Positions 1-5,672 are shown, counted from the first letter of the stretch. The stretch is DNA of 5,672 nt from Methylotetracoccus sp. (GCA_025458755.1 JALORT010000294.1:1-5672); one strand, 5' to 3'. Numbers and translations: made by a program. Notes: generated by a model from the sequence alone, not told the origin.

Positions 1-693
1 CCCGGCCAGGCCCAGCCAGCTCCGAGTGGCCGCGGAAATGATGGCGAAGGGTTGCCACGGATTGGCGGGATCGGGCGGGAATTCCGAGAAGCGCGGGACC
101 GGATCTCGATCGATCTGAACCAGAACCCGGAACTCCTCCCTGGCGCCGGCGAAGAGTTTCGGAAAGATCGGAATCCTAAGCGAAAAAACCCTTGTCGGCG
201 AACGCGGATCGGCCGCCCACAATGGGACGTCGGCCTCCACCTCACCCGCGATCTTGGGCCATCCGTAGACCTCGCGCCCGGTGGTCTGGGACAATTCGTC
301 ATCGACAAAGATGAAAGGCGAGACGCAGGCCCAGTTCTCGAAGACCCGTTGCGTCCCGTCCCGGCGCCAGCACTCCAGCGGAATCGTGAAGGTCACTTCA
401 TGCTGGGAGACCCAGCCGAGATTCTGCGCCTGAACCGATGCGGACGACATCCGGCCGTAGTTCAGCACCATCAGATAGACAAAAGAGATCGACGGCCGGA
501 ACTCGAAGAGTTCCTGGTCCAGGTTCAGGTATTCATCGCAGAACCGGGTGAGTCGGGCCAGGTTTGCCCGAAGCGGGAAGGCGCGCGTGGTGACATTGCT
601 GAAGACGAACGGCGGCGCCGCGGACAAATCGACCGGGCCGGAGCGCCCGGTCGGATTGATGTACGGTGGCTTGTTGGATCTGGCTCGTGCCAT
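1..693 (-). CDS. Acetoacetate decarboxylase (ADC)-superfamily enzyme, 5' part
   Basis: The open frame starts at ATG 693 and leaves the window at position 1, so only the first 231 residues are visible and the C-terminus is missing. Seen: a block reading CVSPFIFVDDELSQTTGREV (about residues 123-142) followed by YGWPK (143-147), which matches the ADC family core around the Schiff-base lysine. K147 is the candidate catalytic lysine, and E99 in a WVSQHEVTF block is a possible second acidic active-site residue. Family knowledge: ADC-fold enzymes form an imine with keto acids. Members decarboxylate acetoacetate, while relatives such as MppR act as cyclase/dehydratase or aldol-type enzymes. Odd: the lysine that follows the catalytic lysine in clostridial ADC and lowers its pKa is isoleucine here (I148), so true decarboxylase activity is doubtful. 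No signal peptide is seen, so it is probably cytoplasmic. It follows the prenyltransferase gene by 106 bases in the same direction, which suggests but does not prove a role in the same pathway. The start is supported by a purine-rich site 6 bases upstream. Confidence 0.85.
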   Translation of the reverse strand, partial: MARARSNKPPYINPTGRSGPVDLSAAPPFVFSNVTTRAFPLRANLARLTRFCDEYLNLDQELFEFRPSISFVYLMVLNYGRMSSASVQAQNLGWVSQHEVTFTIPLECWRRDGTQRVFENWACVSPFIFVDDELSQTTGREVYGWPKIAGEVEADVPLWAADPRSPTRVFSLRIPIFPKLFAGAREEFRVLVQIDRDPVPRFSEFPPDPANPWQPFAIISAATRSWLGLAG

Positions 694-699
694 CGCTCA

Positions 700-705
700 C
701 CCCTT
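700..705 (-). promoter_or_regulatory. Ribosome binding site of the ADC-like gene
   Basis: On the minus strand AAGGGG lies 6 bases before ATG 693. Read together with the following TGA it resembles AAGGAGGTGA, the complement of the 16S rRNA tail. It supports ATG 693 as the start and shows that this gene can be translated independently of the prenyltransferase gene upstream. Confidence 0.55.
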
Positions 706-745
706 CTGGTTGTTGTGTGGTTTCCGCTCCCAGTCTTTAACCTTG

Positions 746-779
746 GGCAGCGTGTGCCGTGCGCACGGCACACGCTGCC
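746..779. repeat. Perfect 34-base palindrome in the 106-base spacer between the prenyltransferase and ADC-like genes
   Basis: The left arm 746-762 (GGCAGCGTGTGCCGTGC) and right arm 763-779 (GCACGGCACACGCTGCC) are perfect reverse complements, 17 bases each, with no loop at the dyad. The next pair outward (745/780) is G against G and breaks the symmetry. It begins 20 bases after the prenyltransferase stop codon in the direction of transcription. As RNA it would form a very stable GC-rich hairpin, which could end or attenuate transcription or protect the upstream mRNA's 3' end. No T-run follows on either strand, so it is not a canonical intrinsic terminator. It could also be one copy of a dispersed intergenic repeat or a dimeric-protein binding site. 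No second copy is in this window. The rest of the spacer (694-745 and 780-799) shows no clear promoter. Confidence 0.9.
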
Positions 780-799
780 GCCGGTTTCTTCGCAAGTTC

Positions 800-1858
800 T
801 CAGGTGCGTTCGAATACCCAGGTGATGAGACCCCGGATGAAGTCCTTGTCGCGCGAGTCCGGCAGCCGCGCGTAGATGCCTTCGTACTCATACAGCGCGG
901 CCCCGGCCAAGCCGTGGGCGATTCCCCGGGCGTATTCAACGGCCTGACAGCGGTCCATCAGGCCGCGGATCCATGCGACGTCCTCTGCGCTCCGTTGTTC
1001 GCGCGGCAGCGACAGAATTTCCGAAAGGCGGCGCCGTTCCGGGGCGCTGGACTCTCTGTAGGTCCGGTTGAGCATCAGCGTGCGTTTTCCCTCGCGGATG
1101 TCGCCGTTCAGTTCCTTGCCGTAACGGTCGTCGGCGACCAGGTTCAGCAGATCGTCCTGGATCTGAAACGCGGCACCGAGAAAGAAGCCGAACCGAATGA
1201 GGGGGTCTCGATCGACCCGATTCCGCGATCCGATCAGCGCGCCGACGCGGCTTGGCAGGATCGTGGCCAGCCAGCAGGTTTTCTTCAGCACCATGGTCAG
1301 GTAGTCCCCATCGCTCAGGTCGCTGCGGTTGTCACGGCGCCAGCCGAGTTCCATCGCCTGGCCTTCGGCCGATTCCCAGGCCATCCGCTCGGTGTCTTCC
1401 AGAATCCCCAAGGCGAGGCTCGGACCGAGTCGGTGCACATTGTCCATCAGCGGCCTCATGCCGAGCAGACAGAGCGTGTCCCCGGCGTTCAGCGCCAGCG
1501 GCATGCCGTGCAGCCGGTGCAGGGTAGGCCGGCCGCGACGTTCTTCGCTGCCGTCCTGGATATCGTCATGGATCAGCATCGCGTTGTGCAGCAGTTCGAT
1601 GGCAACCGCCGAGCACAACGCATCATCGAGGCGGGCACCGAAAGCGCGGGCAGTGGCGATACAAAGACTCGATCGCATCATCTTGCCGCCGCGTGCGGGA
1701 TACTCGGCCAGCAGGTCATACAGGTGCTCGCGCGGCGAGCCGCTCGGCAAGTAGCCTTGCAAGGCAGCCTGCGTAATCCGCCCGTATTCCTCCAGGATCT
1801 CCGGAACCAGCGCGGGCGTTTTCGCGGTGCCGGCCGCGGCGGGCTTCCCTACCGGCAT
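800..1858 (-). CDS. Trans-prenyltransferase, GGPP-synthase type
   Basis: This 352-residue polyprenyl synthetase condenses isopentenyl diphosphate with an allylic diphosphate in the cytoplasm. Seen: the first aspartate-rich motif DDIQD (98-102) followed by RRGRPTLH (107-114), GQAMELGW (166-173), K192-K193-T194, the second aspartate-rich motif FQIQDDLLNL (231-240) and GKELNGDIREGKRT (247-260). All Mg-diphosphate ligands are present. The third Asp of the second motif is Asn, which is common in this family. The first motif has two residues between its aspartates, not four as in bacterial IspA/CrtE. Together with DGSEERRG it resembles the short-motif, eukaryote-like GGPP synthases. Residues -5 and -4 before the first motif are A93 and M94, not aromatic, which argues for a C20 or longer product rather than farnesyl diphosphate. 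ATG 1858 lies 5 bases after the stop of the preceding gene with no good Shine-Dalgarno, so translation is probably coupled. Exact chain length cannot be fixed from the sequence. Confidence 0.93.
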   Translation of the reverse strand: MPVGKPAAAGTAKTPALVPEILEEYGRITQAALQGYLPSGSPREHLYDLLAEYPARGGKMMRSSLCIATARAFGARLDDALCSAVAIELLHNAMLIHDDIQDGSEERRGRPTLHRLHGMPLALNAGDTLCLLGMRPLMDNVHRLGPSLALGILEDTERMAWESAEGQAMELGWRRDNRSDLSDGDYLTMVLKKTCWLATILPSRVGALIGSRNRVDRDPLIRFGFFLGAAFQIQDDLLNLVADDRYGKELNGDIREGKRTLMLNRTYRESSAPERRRLSEILSLPREQRSAEDVAWIRGLMDRCQAVEYARGIAHGLAGAALYEYEGIYARLPDSRDKDFIRGLITWVFERT

Positions 1859-1863
1859 GCCGC

Positions 1864-2655
1864 TCAGGGAAGAATCCGCACCGACAGCGTCCCTTTCGGC
1901 TCATTGGTCGCGCGATCGACCACGACGCCGGTGTAGAGTGCCGGGGGCTGCTGATCGGGGATTTCGACCTCCAGGATCGGCGTGCCGAATGACGGATCGG
2001 GTCGGAAAGTGATCCGTGTCAACGGCGGGAGTCCGGGGTCGGCGGCATGCAGCGCATGTGCGGTCGGGACATAGGCCCCGGCATGCGCCGGGAGATTCAG
2101 GTTCACTTGGACGCGCCGCCGGGATGCGACCTCAATGACGATGGTGGCGCCGGCCGGCGGAGCGCTAGGACGGTATTCTTCCGATGCCGCGCCGCCGTGG
2201 TCGCGCTCCTGTTCCCGGCGGGCTAGCGAGCGCAGCAGCGCGGGGCTCCGGGCGATCACGTCCAGCGCGTCGAAGCACAGCGCACCGACATCCTTGTAGA
2301 GCCGCTGCAGCCGTTCGATCAATTCCTCCATTTCTTCGCTGTCCTTCACCGTATCATCCTCCGCGCGTCGCATCTTGGCCGCGGCGCTCCGTCCCTGACG
2401 GATGTGTTCGTCGATGACCCGGTAGCCGAGCTTGACGCCCTGCGTCACCATGTCGTCCAACACATCGGAAGGTTCGCGCCAGGCGGGATGCGGTTCCTCG
2501 CCCCACGAGCGGGAATCGCGAAAATAGCCGGATGTTTCGCGGACTGGTCCGGTTCGCTGCGGTTCCGGACGCCGCAGCCGCTTCTTCCGCGGTGGGACCG
2601 ACTCAGGGTCCACCGCCGGGTCGGTCGGTACCTGTTCAGGGGTGGTCGTATCCAA
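1864..2655 (-). CDS. Unrecognised 263-residue protein of the prenyl/oxidase operon
   Basis: I do not recognise this protein. Seen: a Pro-, Arg- and Glu-rich, probably disordered N-terminus (1-60), with a basic PPRKKRLRRP patch at 21-30. A strongly helical, charged, possibly coiled-coil middle follows (about 63-152, including a GYRVIDEHIRQGRSAA stretch from residue 77). After a short linker the C-terminal region (about 168-263) is beta-rich, alternating hydrophobic strands (TIVIEVA, VQVNLNL, ILEVEIP, LYTGVVVD, GTLSVRI). There is no signal peptide, cysteine cluster or membrane span. The start is TTG 2655, chosen because a GGAGG site lies 6 bases upstream; it overlaps the end of the oxidoreductase gene by 20 bases. 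It ends 5 bases before the prenyltransferase ATG. Tight packing suggests an accessory partner of the two enzymes. A helical amphipathic middle could bind lipid or a membrane surface, as phasin-like proteins do, but that is only a guess. No catalytic motif is visible. Confidence 0.85.
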   Translation of the reverse strand: MDTTTPEQVPTDPAVDPESVPPRKKRLRRPEPQRTGPVRETSGYFRDSRSWGEEPHPAWREPSDVLDDMVTQGVKLGYRVIDEHIRQGRSAAAKMRRAEDDTVKDSEEMEELIERLQRLYKDVGALCFDALDVIARSPALLRSLARREQERDHGGAASEEYRPSAPPAGATIVIEVASRRRVQVNLNLPAHAGAYVPTAHALHAADPGLPPLTRITFRPDPSFGTPILEVEIPDQQPPALYTGVVVDRATNEPKGTLSVRILP

Positions 2656-4726
2656 TGATGTCCTCCAGGGCAGGGGTTTGCGCGATCGCGTGGGCGGCCA
2701 GCCGGCCCGACATCACGGCGGCTTCGACGCAGCCTTCGTTGAAGCCGCAGTCGGTCCAGTCGCCGGCGATCGTCAGATTGTCATAGGTGTTGTCCAGCGG
2801 TGAGATGCGGTACTTCAGCGTGCCGGGCAGGGCCAGCACATAGCGGTCGGTGGGATTGACGTTCGCCCGCCAGTATTGCGCGTCGAAGCGTCTTTCACCC
2901 ATTGGGTCGGCGGCGGCGCCATGGGGAGCGCACAGCAAGTCCCAGCGGAAATTTCCCTTGGAATCGACCGCGCGGGGCCACAAGTGCCGGACGTCTCGCG
3001 TGAGAAACCGAACGGCGTTCTGCCGGACCTCCTCGCGCCGCAGCGCGGGATAGCCGGACTCGGAGCGGTCGGGCTGGAGCGGCGGGTCAGGCAGGATATT
3101 GCAGAAATAGGCGATCGACGCGGGTGACTCCTGCCAGCTTTCCCAGGGCGTGAGGTGGCCCATGTCGGACCAGGTGTCGAACGGTTTCACGAAACCGGAA
3201 ATCGTGACCGGCAGTCCATGCCATCCCAGTTGCGACATGTCTTCGTTCATCCAGACCTGAAAAGCCTGGGACGCCACGGTCTTCACCTGCCGAACCATGT
3301 CGCGCCAGCGCGGATCGTGTGCCAGGATTTCTTTGCAGACGTGCGGGATCGCACCGATGCTGACGCCGAGCACGACGAAGTCGAAATCTTCTCCCACCTC
3401 GAGCGTCAGGGTGCCGGTCTTGCGGGTATCCCAATGCGACTCGAAGTCCCAGCCTTCCCGCTTCAAGCGCTGACCGTTAATAAGTTGCGCGTAGTCGGGC
3501 TCCGACGGCCAGCAGGGCAGCCCGCGCACATCGATCAGCGGCTGGTATTCTCCGCCGTCGCGGACCTTGGCCTGAATGTCGAATTCCAGTGCCTCCACGT
3601 AGGCGCCTTCACCTGGGGCGAGTTTGTCCGGCACGGCCAGCCGGACATTCTCCAGCCGGTGGAAGAACTTGAAATTCACGCCGCGCCGCTTCAAGACCTC
3701 GTAAAACGGCGCGAACACCGCGTCGCCCATCCCCGCACGCATCTTCCAGAAGATGGCGCCCCGGTAGGTGAAAAACATCCGCAGCGACCCGCGCAGGGCT
3801 TGTCCTGCCGCCAAGCCCGGGCGGGCGGGGTCGCCTTGTTCGTAGGCCAGCGCCAGGTCGTAGAGTCCGCGCACGAAGGCGGAGTCGAGCGAGCGCTCGG
3901 ACGCGCCGTTCAGCCGCAGCCAGTCGCGGCATTCGTAGTCGTTGATCGCATCCAGACCGCGCGGGTCGGTGAGCAGGCGAAAGCGGACCGCGAGACTTTC
4001 GACAAAGCGCAGGAGCAGGTTGTCCGGATACGCCTGGAACGACTTCAAGACCATCTCGAACACACTCAGTGCTTCGATCAGGCCCGCCGCCGTCGCCAGC
4101 AGTCCGTAGGTCAGCAACCGCTGCATCGCCGCCGTCAGCTTATCGATCGAGGCTTGGGGACCATCAGGATCAACGCCCGGGCCGCCGTCTCCGGTTCGCG
4201 GGGCGGCCGGGTGATGGGTCTGCAGCCCAAGCAGCAGCGAGCGCAGCAACGACGCCGTCCGCGCCAGATAGCGGGTCAGCGCGAACGGATTGTGCGTGGT
4301 CAGCGGGTCGCCGGGGAGTCCTTCGCCGGGTGGGAAAAAAGAGGACCAGGTCAGCCAGCCGCCACCCTGCGCCCGGTCGGCGATGCCGACGTGGCAGTCG
4401 GGAAAGAAGGCATCCAGCCAATCGGCCATCGGCGAGGTGCGGGGGTCACGGCCGAGCTCGGCGTAACACTCACGCAGCAGGCGAAACGCGTTTTCGTAAA
4501 ACCCCAGCCAGACATGAAGCCCGTGTTCTTCGATCCGGTCCGCCGGCCCTCGGCCCGATGCACCTTTCCCGCCCAGGCGCCAGCCCAGTTGGTAGACGGT
4601 GACGTGGTATTTGCCCTGATGCTCCGGCCGCGTCAGCTCGAACGCCGCGGCGATCGCGCCGCAGCCGCCGCCGATCACGGCCACGCGGATCGGGCGATCT
4701 CGATCTCTCAGCCCTTCAGTGGCCAT
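2636..4726 (-). CDS. FAD-dependent amine-oxidase/desaturase-like oxidoreductase
   Basis: This 696-residue flavoprotein resembles the amine oxidase/phytoene desaturase superfamily and probably oxidises a hydrophobic substrate. Seen: a Rossmann dinucleotide-binding motif, VAVIGGGCGAIAAAFEL (15-31), then YQLGWRLGGKGASGRG (45-60) and RIEEHGLHVWLGFYENAF (64-81), the region that closes over the FAD in this family. A C-terminal FAD motif, LTIAGDWTDCGFNEGCVEAA (651-670), is followed by VMSGRLAAHAI. The middle, about 200-550, would hold the substrate domain. It contains hydrophobic helices around 203-230 that could touch the membrane. The glycine motif reads GGGCGA, not the usual GGGxAG. At about 700 residues it is longer than typical CrtI/HpnE proteins. 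ATG 4726 was chosen over a GTG giving 111 more residues, because the added part is low-complexity and overlaps the helicase gene, and AAAGGAG lies 11 bases before the ATG. It leads the operon with the 263-residue gene and the prenyltransferase, suggesting action on an isoprenoid. The substrate is unknown. Confidence 0.9.
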   Translation of the reverse strand: MATEGLRDRDRPIRVAVIGGGCGAIAAAFELTRPEHQGKYHVTVYQLGWRLGGKGASGRGPADRIEEHGLHVWLGFYENAFRLLRECYAELGRDPRTSPMADWLDAFFPDCHVGIADRAQGGGWLTWSSFFPPGEGLPGDPLTTHNPFALTRYLARTASLLRSLLLGLQTHHPAAPRTGDGGPGVDPDGPQASIDKLTAAMQRLLTYGLLATAAGLIEALSVFEMVLKSFQAYPDNLLLRFVESLAVRFRLLTDPRGLDAINDYECRDWLRLNGASERSLDSAFVRGLYDLALAYEQGDPARPGLAAGQALRGSLRMFFTYRGAIFWKMRAGMGDAVFAPFYEVLKRRGVNFKFFHRLENVRLAVPDKLAPGEGAYVEALEFDIQAKVRDGGEYQPLIDVRGLPCWPSEPDYAQLINGQRLKREGWDFESHWDTRKTGTLTLEVGEDFDFVVLGVSIGAIPHVCKEILAHDPRWRDMVRQVKTVASQAFQVWMNEDMSQLGWHGLPVTISGFVKPFDTWSDMGHLTPWESWQESPASIAYFCNILPDPPLQPDRSESGYPALRREEVRQNAVRFLTRDVRHLWPRAVDSKGNFRWDLLCAPHGAAADPMGERRFDAQYWRANVNPTDRYVLALPGTLKYRISPLDNTYDNLTIAGDWTDCGFNEGCVEAAVMSGRLAAHAIAQTPALEDIIGYDHP
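2662..2666 (-). promoter_or_regulatory. Ribosome binding site that fixes a TTG start
   Basis: GGAGG on the minus strand, inside the last codons of the oxidoreductase gene, is followed by 6 bases (ACATCA) and then TTG 2655. There is no ATG or GTG at the expected spacing, so this site decides that the 263-residue gene starts at TTG. It also shows that ribosomes can load anew inside the overlap. Confidence 0.65.
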
Positions 4727-4737
4727 CCAGCGCAACA

Positions 4738-4744
4738 CTCCTTT
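4738..4744 (-). promoter_or_regulatory. Ribosome binding site of the FAD oxidoreductase
   Basis: AAAGGAG on the minus strand ends 11 bases before ATG 4726. The spacing is slightly long, but it is the only strong purine-rich site near the conserved N-terminus. In-frame GTG and TTG codons between it and the ATG are too close to the site to serve as starts. Confidence 0.55.
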
Positions 4745-4774
4745 AGGTTCGAAGGTGCGCGCAGTCGTTTCAGA

Positions 4775-4860
4775 TTCCGAGACTTTCTCCCCGGCACGGT
4801 GCACGCCATCGAGTCCGGATTGTGTCAATCCCGGCGCGACGAAGCAAGTGTGTCTCGGAA
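4775..4860. repeat. Separated 9-base inverted repeat in the leader of the oxidoreductase operon
   Basis: TTCCGAGAC at 4775-4783 and its exact reverse complement GTCTCGGAA at 4852-4860 are 68 bases apart, inside the 149-base gap (4727-4875) between the helicase stop and the oxidoreductase start. They could pair in the leader RNA or mark two half-sites. One such match in a GC-rich gap of this size is not far from chance. The gap also has a lone TTGACA (minus strand, 4828-4823) without a recognisable -10 box, and no terminator is obvious after the helicase gene. Confidence 0.25.
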
Positions 4861-4875
4861 CGTGGAAGACTTGTT

Positions 4876-5672
4876 TCACCCGGACCCGCAGTTCGGCATG
4901 ATGCGGTAGCCCATCGCCCGATAGCCGCGTTGTCGCTTGTCCCACATGCGCAGCAATGCCGGGTGGCCGGTGTCGGCGAAGTCGAGGATGCGGACATCGG
5001 TCTTGGCGGAGTGCCGGCGGTGCAGCCGCCCGGCGTATTGCTGTAAAGTCCCTTTCCACGAGATGGGCATGGCCAGGATCAGCGTATCGAGTGGAGGATG
5101 GTCGAAACCCTCGCCGACCAGTCTCCCGGTCGCCAGCAGCACGCGTGGAGCATCCGACGGCAGCTTTTCCAGTTCGGCCAGCGTGGCGGCGCGCTGCTTC
5201 GGGGACATTCGACCGTGCAGCACGAAGGAGGATAGACGGTGGCTGAGTAATGCGGTCCGCAGGGCTTCGAGGTGATCGGTCCGCTCCGTCAGCACGAGCA
5301 GCTTGCGTCCTTCGTCGAAGACCCGCTGAACTTCGGCGGCGATCGCTTCCGTCCGGTTTCGGTCGTTGGCCAGGGCACGGAACACATCTTGAATACCGGC
5401 GTCCGGTGACACATCGATGTGCACAGGGAGTAGGTGGGGCACGACCAGTCGTTCGTGAACGGTGCTCTCACACTTCGCCGCCGTGTAACGGATCGGTCCG
5501 CATTGCATGAAGATGATGGGTTGCTGGCCGTCGCGACGGATGGGGGTGGCGGTCAGGCCAAGTACAAACTTCGCGATCCGCAGCGTGCCGACGAATCGGA
5601 TGTCCAGCGGTTCGCCGGAACATCGCTCGTCCCGCAGATCGCAGCGGATCCCGTTGTCCTCCAGCAGTTCCC
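4876..5672 (-). CDS. SF2 helicase of the TOTE primase-helicase type: 3' part, with an apparent internal deletion
   Basis: The frame is open from the window edge (5672) to TGA 4876-4878, so 264 C-terminal residues are visible and the true start lies outside; ATG 5508 is internal. Seen: motif III-like VLGLTATPIRRDGQQ (36-50) and PIIFMQCGPIRY, a signature of helicases in TOTE primase-helicase proteins. The second RecA lobe follows, with LLVLTERTDHLEAL, FVLHGRMSPKQR, VLLATGRLVGEGFDHPPLDT, and motif VI-like LQQYAGRLHR. The end is LLRMWDKRQRGYRAMGYRI. Family knowledge: such proteins unwind nucleic acid using ATP and are often fused to an archaeo-eukaryotic primase domain in mobile-element conflict or defence loci. 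Odd: residues 13-31 (RDERCSGEPLDIRFVGTLR) look like the block just before Walker A, yet IAKFVLGLTATP follows at once. Walker A and the DEAH box, normally between these blocks, are absent. The product should therefore be unable to hydrolyse ATP, and the gene may be a pseudogene. Any primase domain would lie beyond the window. Confidence 0.85.
   Translation of the reverse strand, partial: ELLEDNGIRCDLRDERCSGEPLDIRFVGTLRIAKFVLGLTATPIRRDGQQPIIFMQCGPIRYTAAKCESTVHERLVVPHLLPVHIDVSPDAGIQDVFRALANDRNRTEAIAAEVQRVFDEGRKLLVLTERTDHLEALRTALLSHRLSSFVLHGRMSPKQRAATLAELEKLPSDAPRVLLATGRLVGEGFDHPPLDTLILAMPISWKGTLQQYAGRLHRRHSAKTDVRILDFADTGHPALLRMWDKRQRGYRAMGYRIMPNCGSG
5572..5583 (-). other. Putative in-frame deletion junction in the helicase gene
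   Basis: Between the codons for the FVGTLR block (pre-motif I, ending near 5578) and the AKFVLG block (pre-motif III, starting near 5574) the expected helicase lobe 1 core, roughly 100-130 residues in relatives, is missing. The reading frame is kept across the junction. The position comes from remembered family organisation, not from an alignment, and is good to a few codons. Confidence 0.6.

Noticed and set aside
746..779. The palindrome as a canonical Rho-independent terminator
   Set aside because: There is no T-rich tract after the stem on the transcribed strand and no loop, so only a structured repeat is called.
52..825. Plus-strand open frame of 257 codons at the left end
   Set aside because: The minus strand of the same region encodes an ADC-like protein with the GREVYGWPK motif and a good ribosome site.
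525..939. Short minus-strand frames (525-773 and 697-939) around the spacer
   Set aside because: They read through the palindrome and the ends of the flanking genes in other frames, with Arg/Pro/Ser-rich composition typical of shadows.
548..1936. Plus-strand open frame of 462 codons opposite the prenyltransferase and part of its neighbours
   Set aside because: It runs across the palindrome and over several minus-strand gene boundaries, has no family motif, and lies opposite a prenyltransferase with all catalytic motifs.
4823..4828. TTGACA on the minus strand as the -35 box of the operon promoter
   Set aside because: No -10-like hexamer is found 15-19 bases downstream; the region there is GC-rich. 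A lone hexamer is not enough to call a promoter.
3155..4909. Plus-strand open frame of 584 codons opposite the FAD oxidoreductase
   Set aside because: The minus-strand frame carries clear FAD motifs at both ends. The plus frame has no recognisable motif and is an antisense shadow favoured by high GC.
4727..5059. N-terminal extension of 111 residues of the oxidoreductase from GTG 5059
   Set aside because: It would overlap the helicase coding region by about 180 bases, has shadow-like composition, and the Rossmann motif begins naturally about 15 residues after ATG 4726.
5509..5672. Treating the helicase as a complete 210-residue gene starting at ATG 5508
   Set aside because: The same frame stays open to the window edge and encodes GLTATP and upstream helicase-family sequence, so that ATG is an internal methionine.

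Overview
This is a GC-rich bacterial window in which every supportable gene lies on the minus strand, so the biological reading direction is from high to low coordinates. It holds five genes, two of them cut by the window edges. No RNA gene, CRISPR array, transposase or plus-strand gene is visible. The organism cannot be named from this sequence. High GC, strong third-position GC bias (which makes long antisense ORFs), a TTG start and tight operon packing fit many GC-rich phyla, such as Planctomycetota, Myxococcota or Pseudomonadota.

Right end (5672 to 4876): the 3' part of a superfamily 2 helicase gene, of the kind that NCBI/Pfam nomenclature links to TOTE conflict-system primase-helicases. 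The C-terminal helicase lobe looks intact. The N-terminal lobe appears to have lost, in frame, the whole segment carrying Walker A and the DEAH box: a pre-motif-I block runs directly into the block before motif III. This is probably a dead or decaying helicase, unless it is an assembly error.

Centre (4726 to 800): after a 149-base leader comes a tight three-gene unit. It encodes a 696-residue FAD-dependent amine-oxidase/desaturase-like enzyme, an unrecognised 263-residue protein (TTG start, 20-base overlap with the oxidoreductase gene) and a 352-residue trans-prenyltransferase of the GGPP-synthase type (5-base gap). The prenyltransferase would make a C20 or longer prenyl diphosphate. The FAD enzyme resembles carotene-desaturase/amine-oxidase relatives and could oxidise a product derived from it.

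Left end (799 to 1): a 106-base spacer carries a perfect 34-base palindrome with no loop. It is followed by the 5' part of an acetoacetate-decarboxylase-superfamily gene that runs off the window and is not present as a complete reading frame here. Its putative Schiff-base lysine (K147) is present, but the lysine that normally follows it is replaced by isoleucine.

Taken together, genes 2 to 5 look like an isoprenoid-modification cluster (prenyl chain synthesis, flavin oxidation, an ADC-fold enzyme and an accessory protein of unknown role). I do not recognise it as a described pathway. The product is unknown and the functional link is inferred from gene order only.
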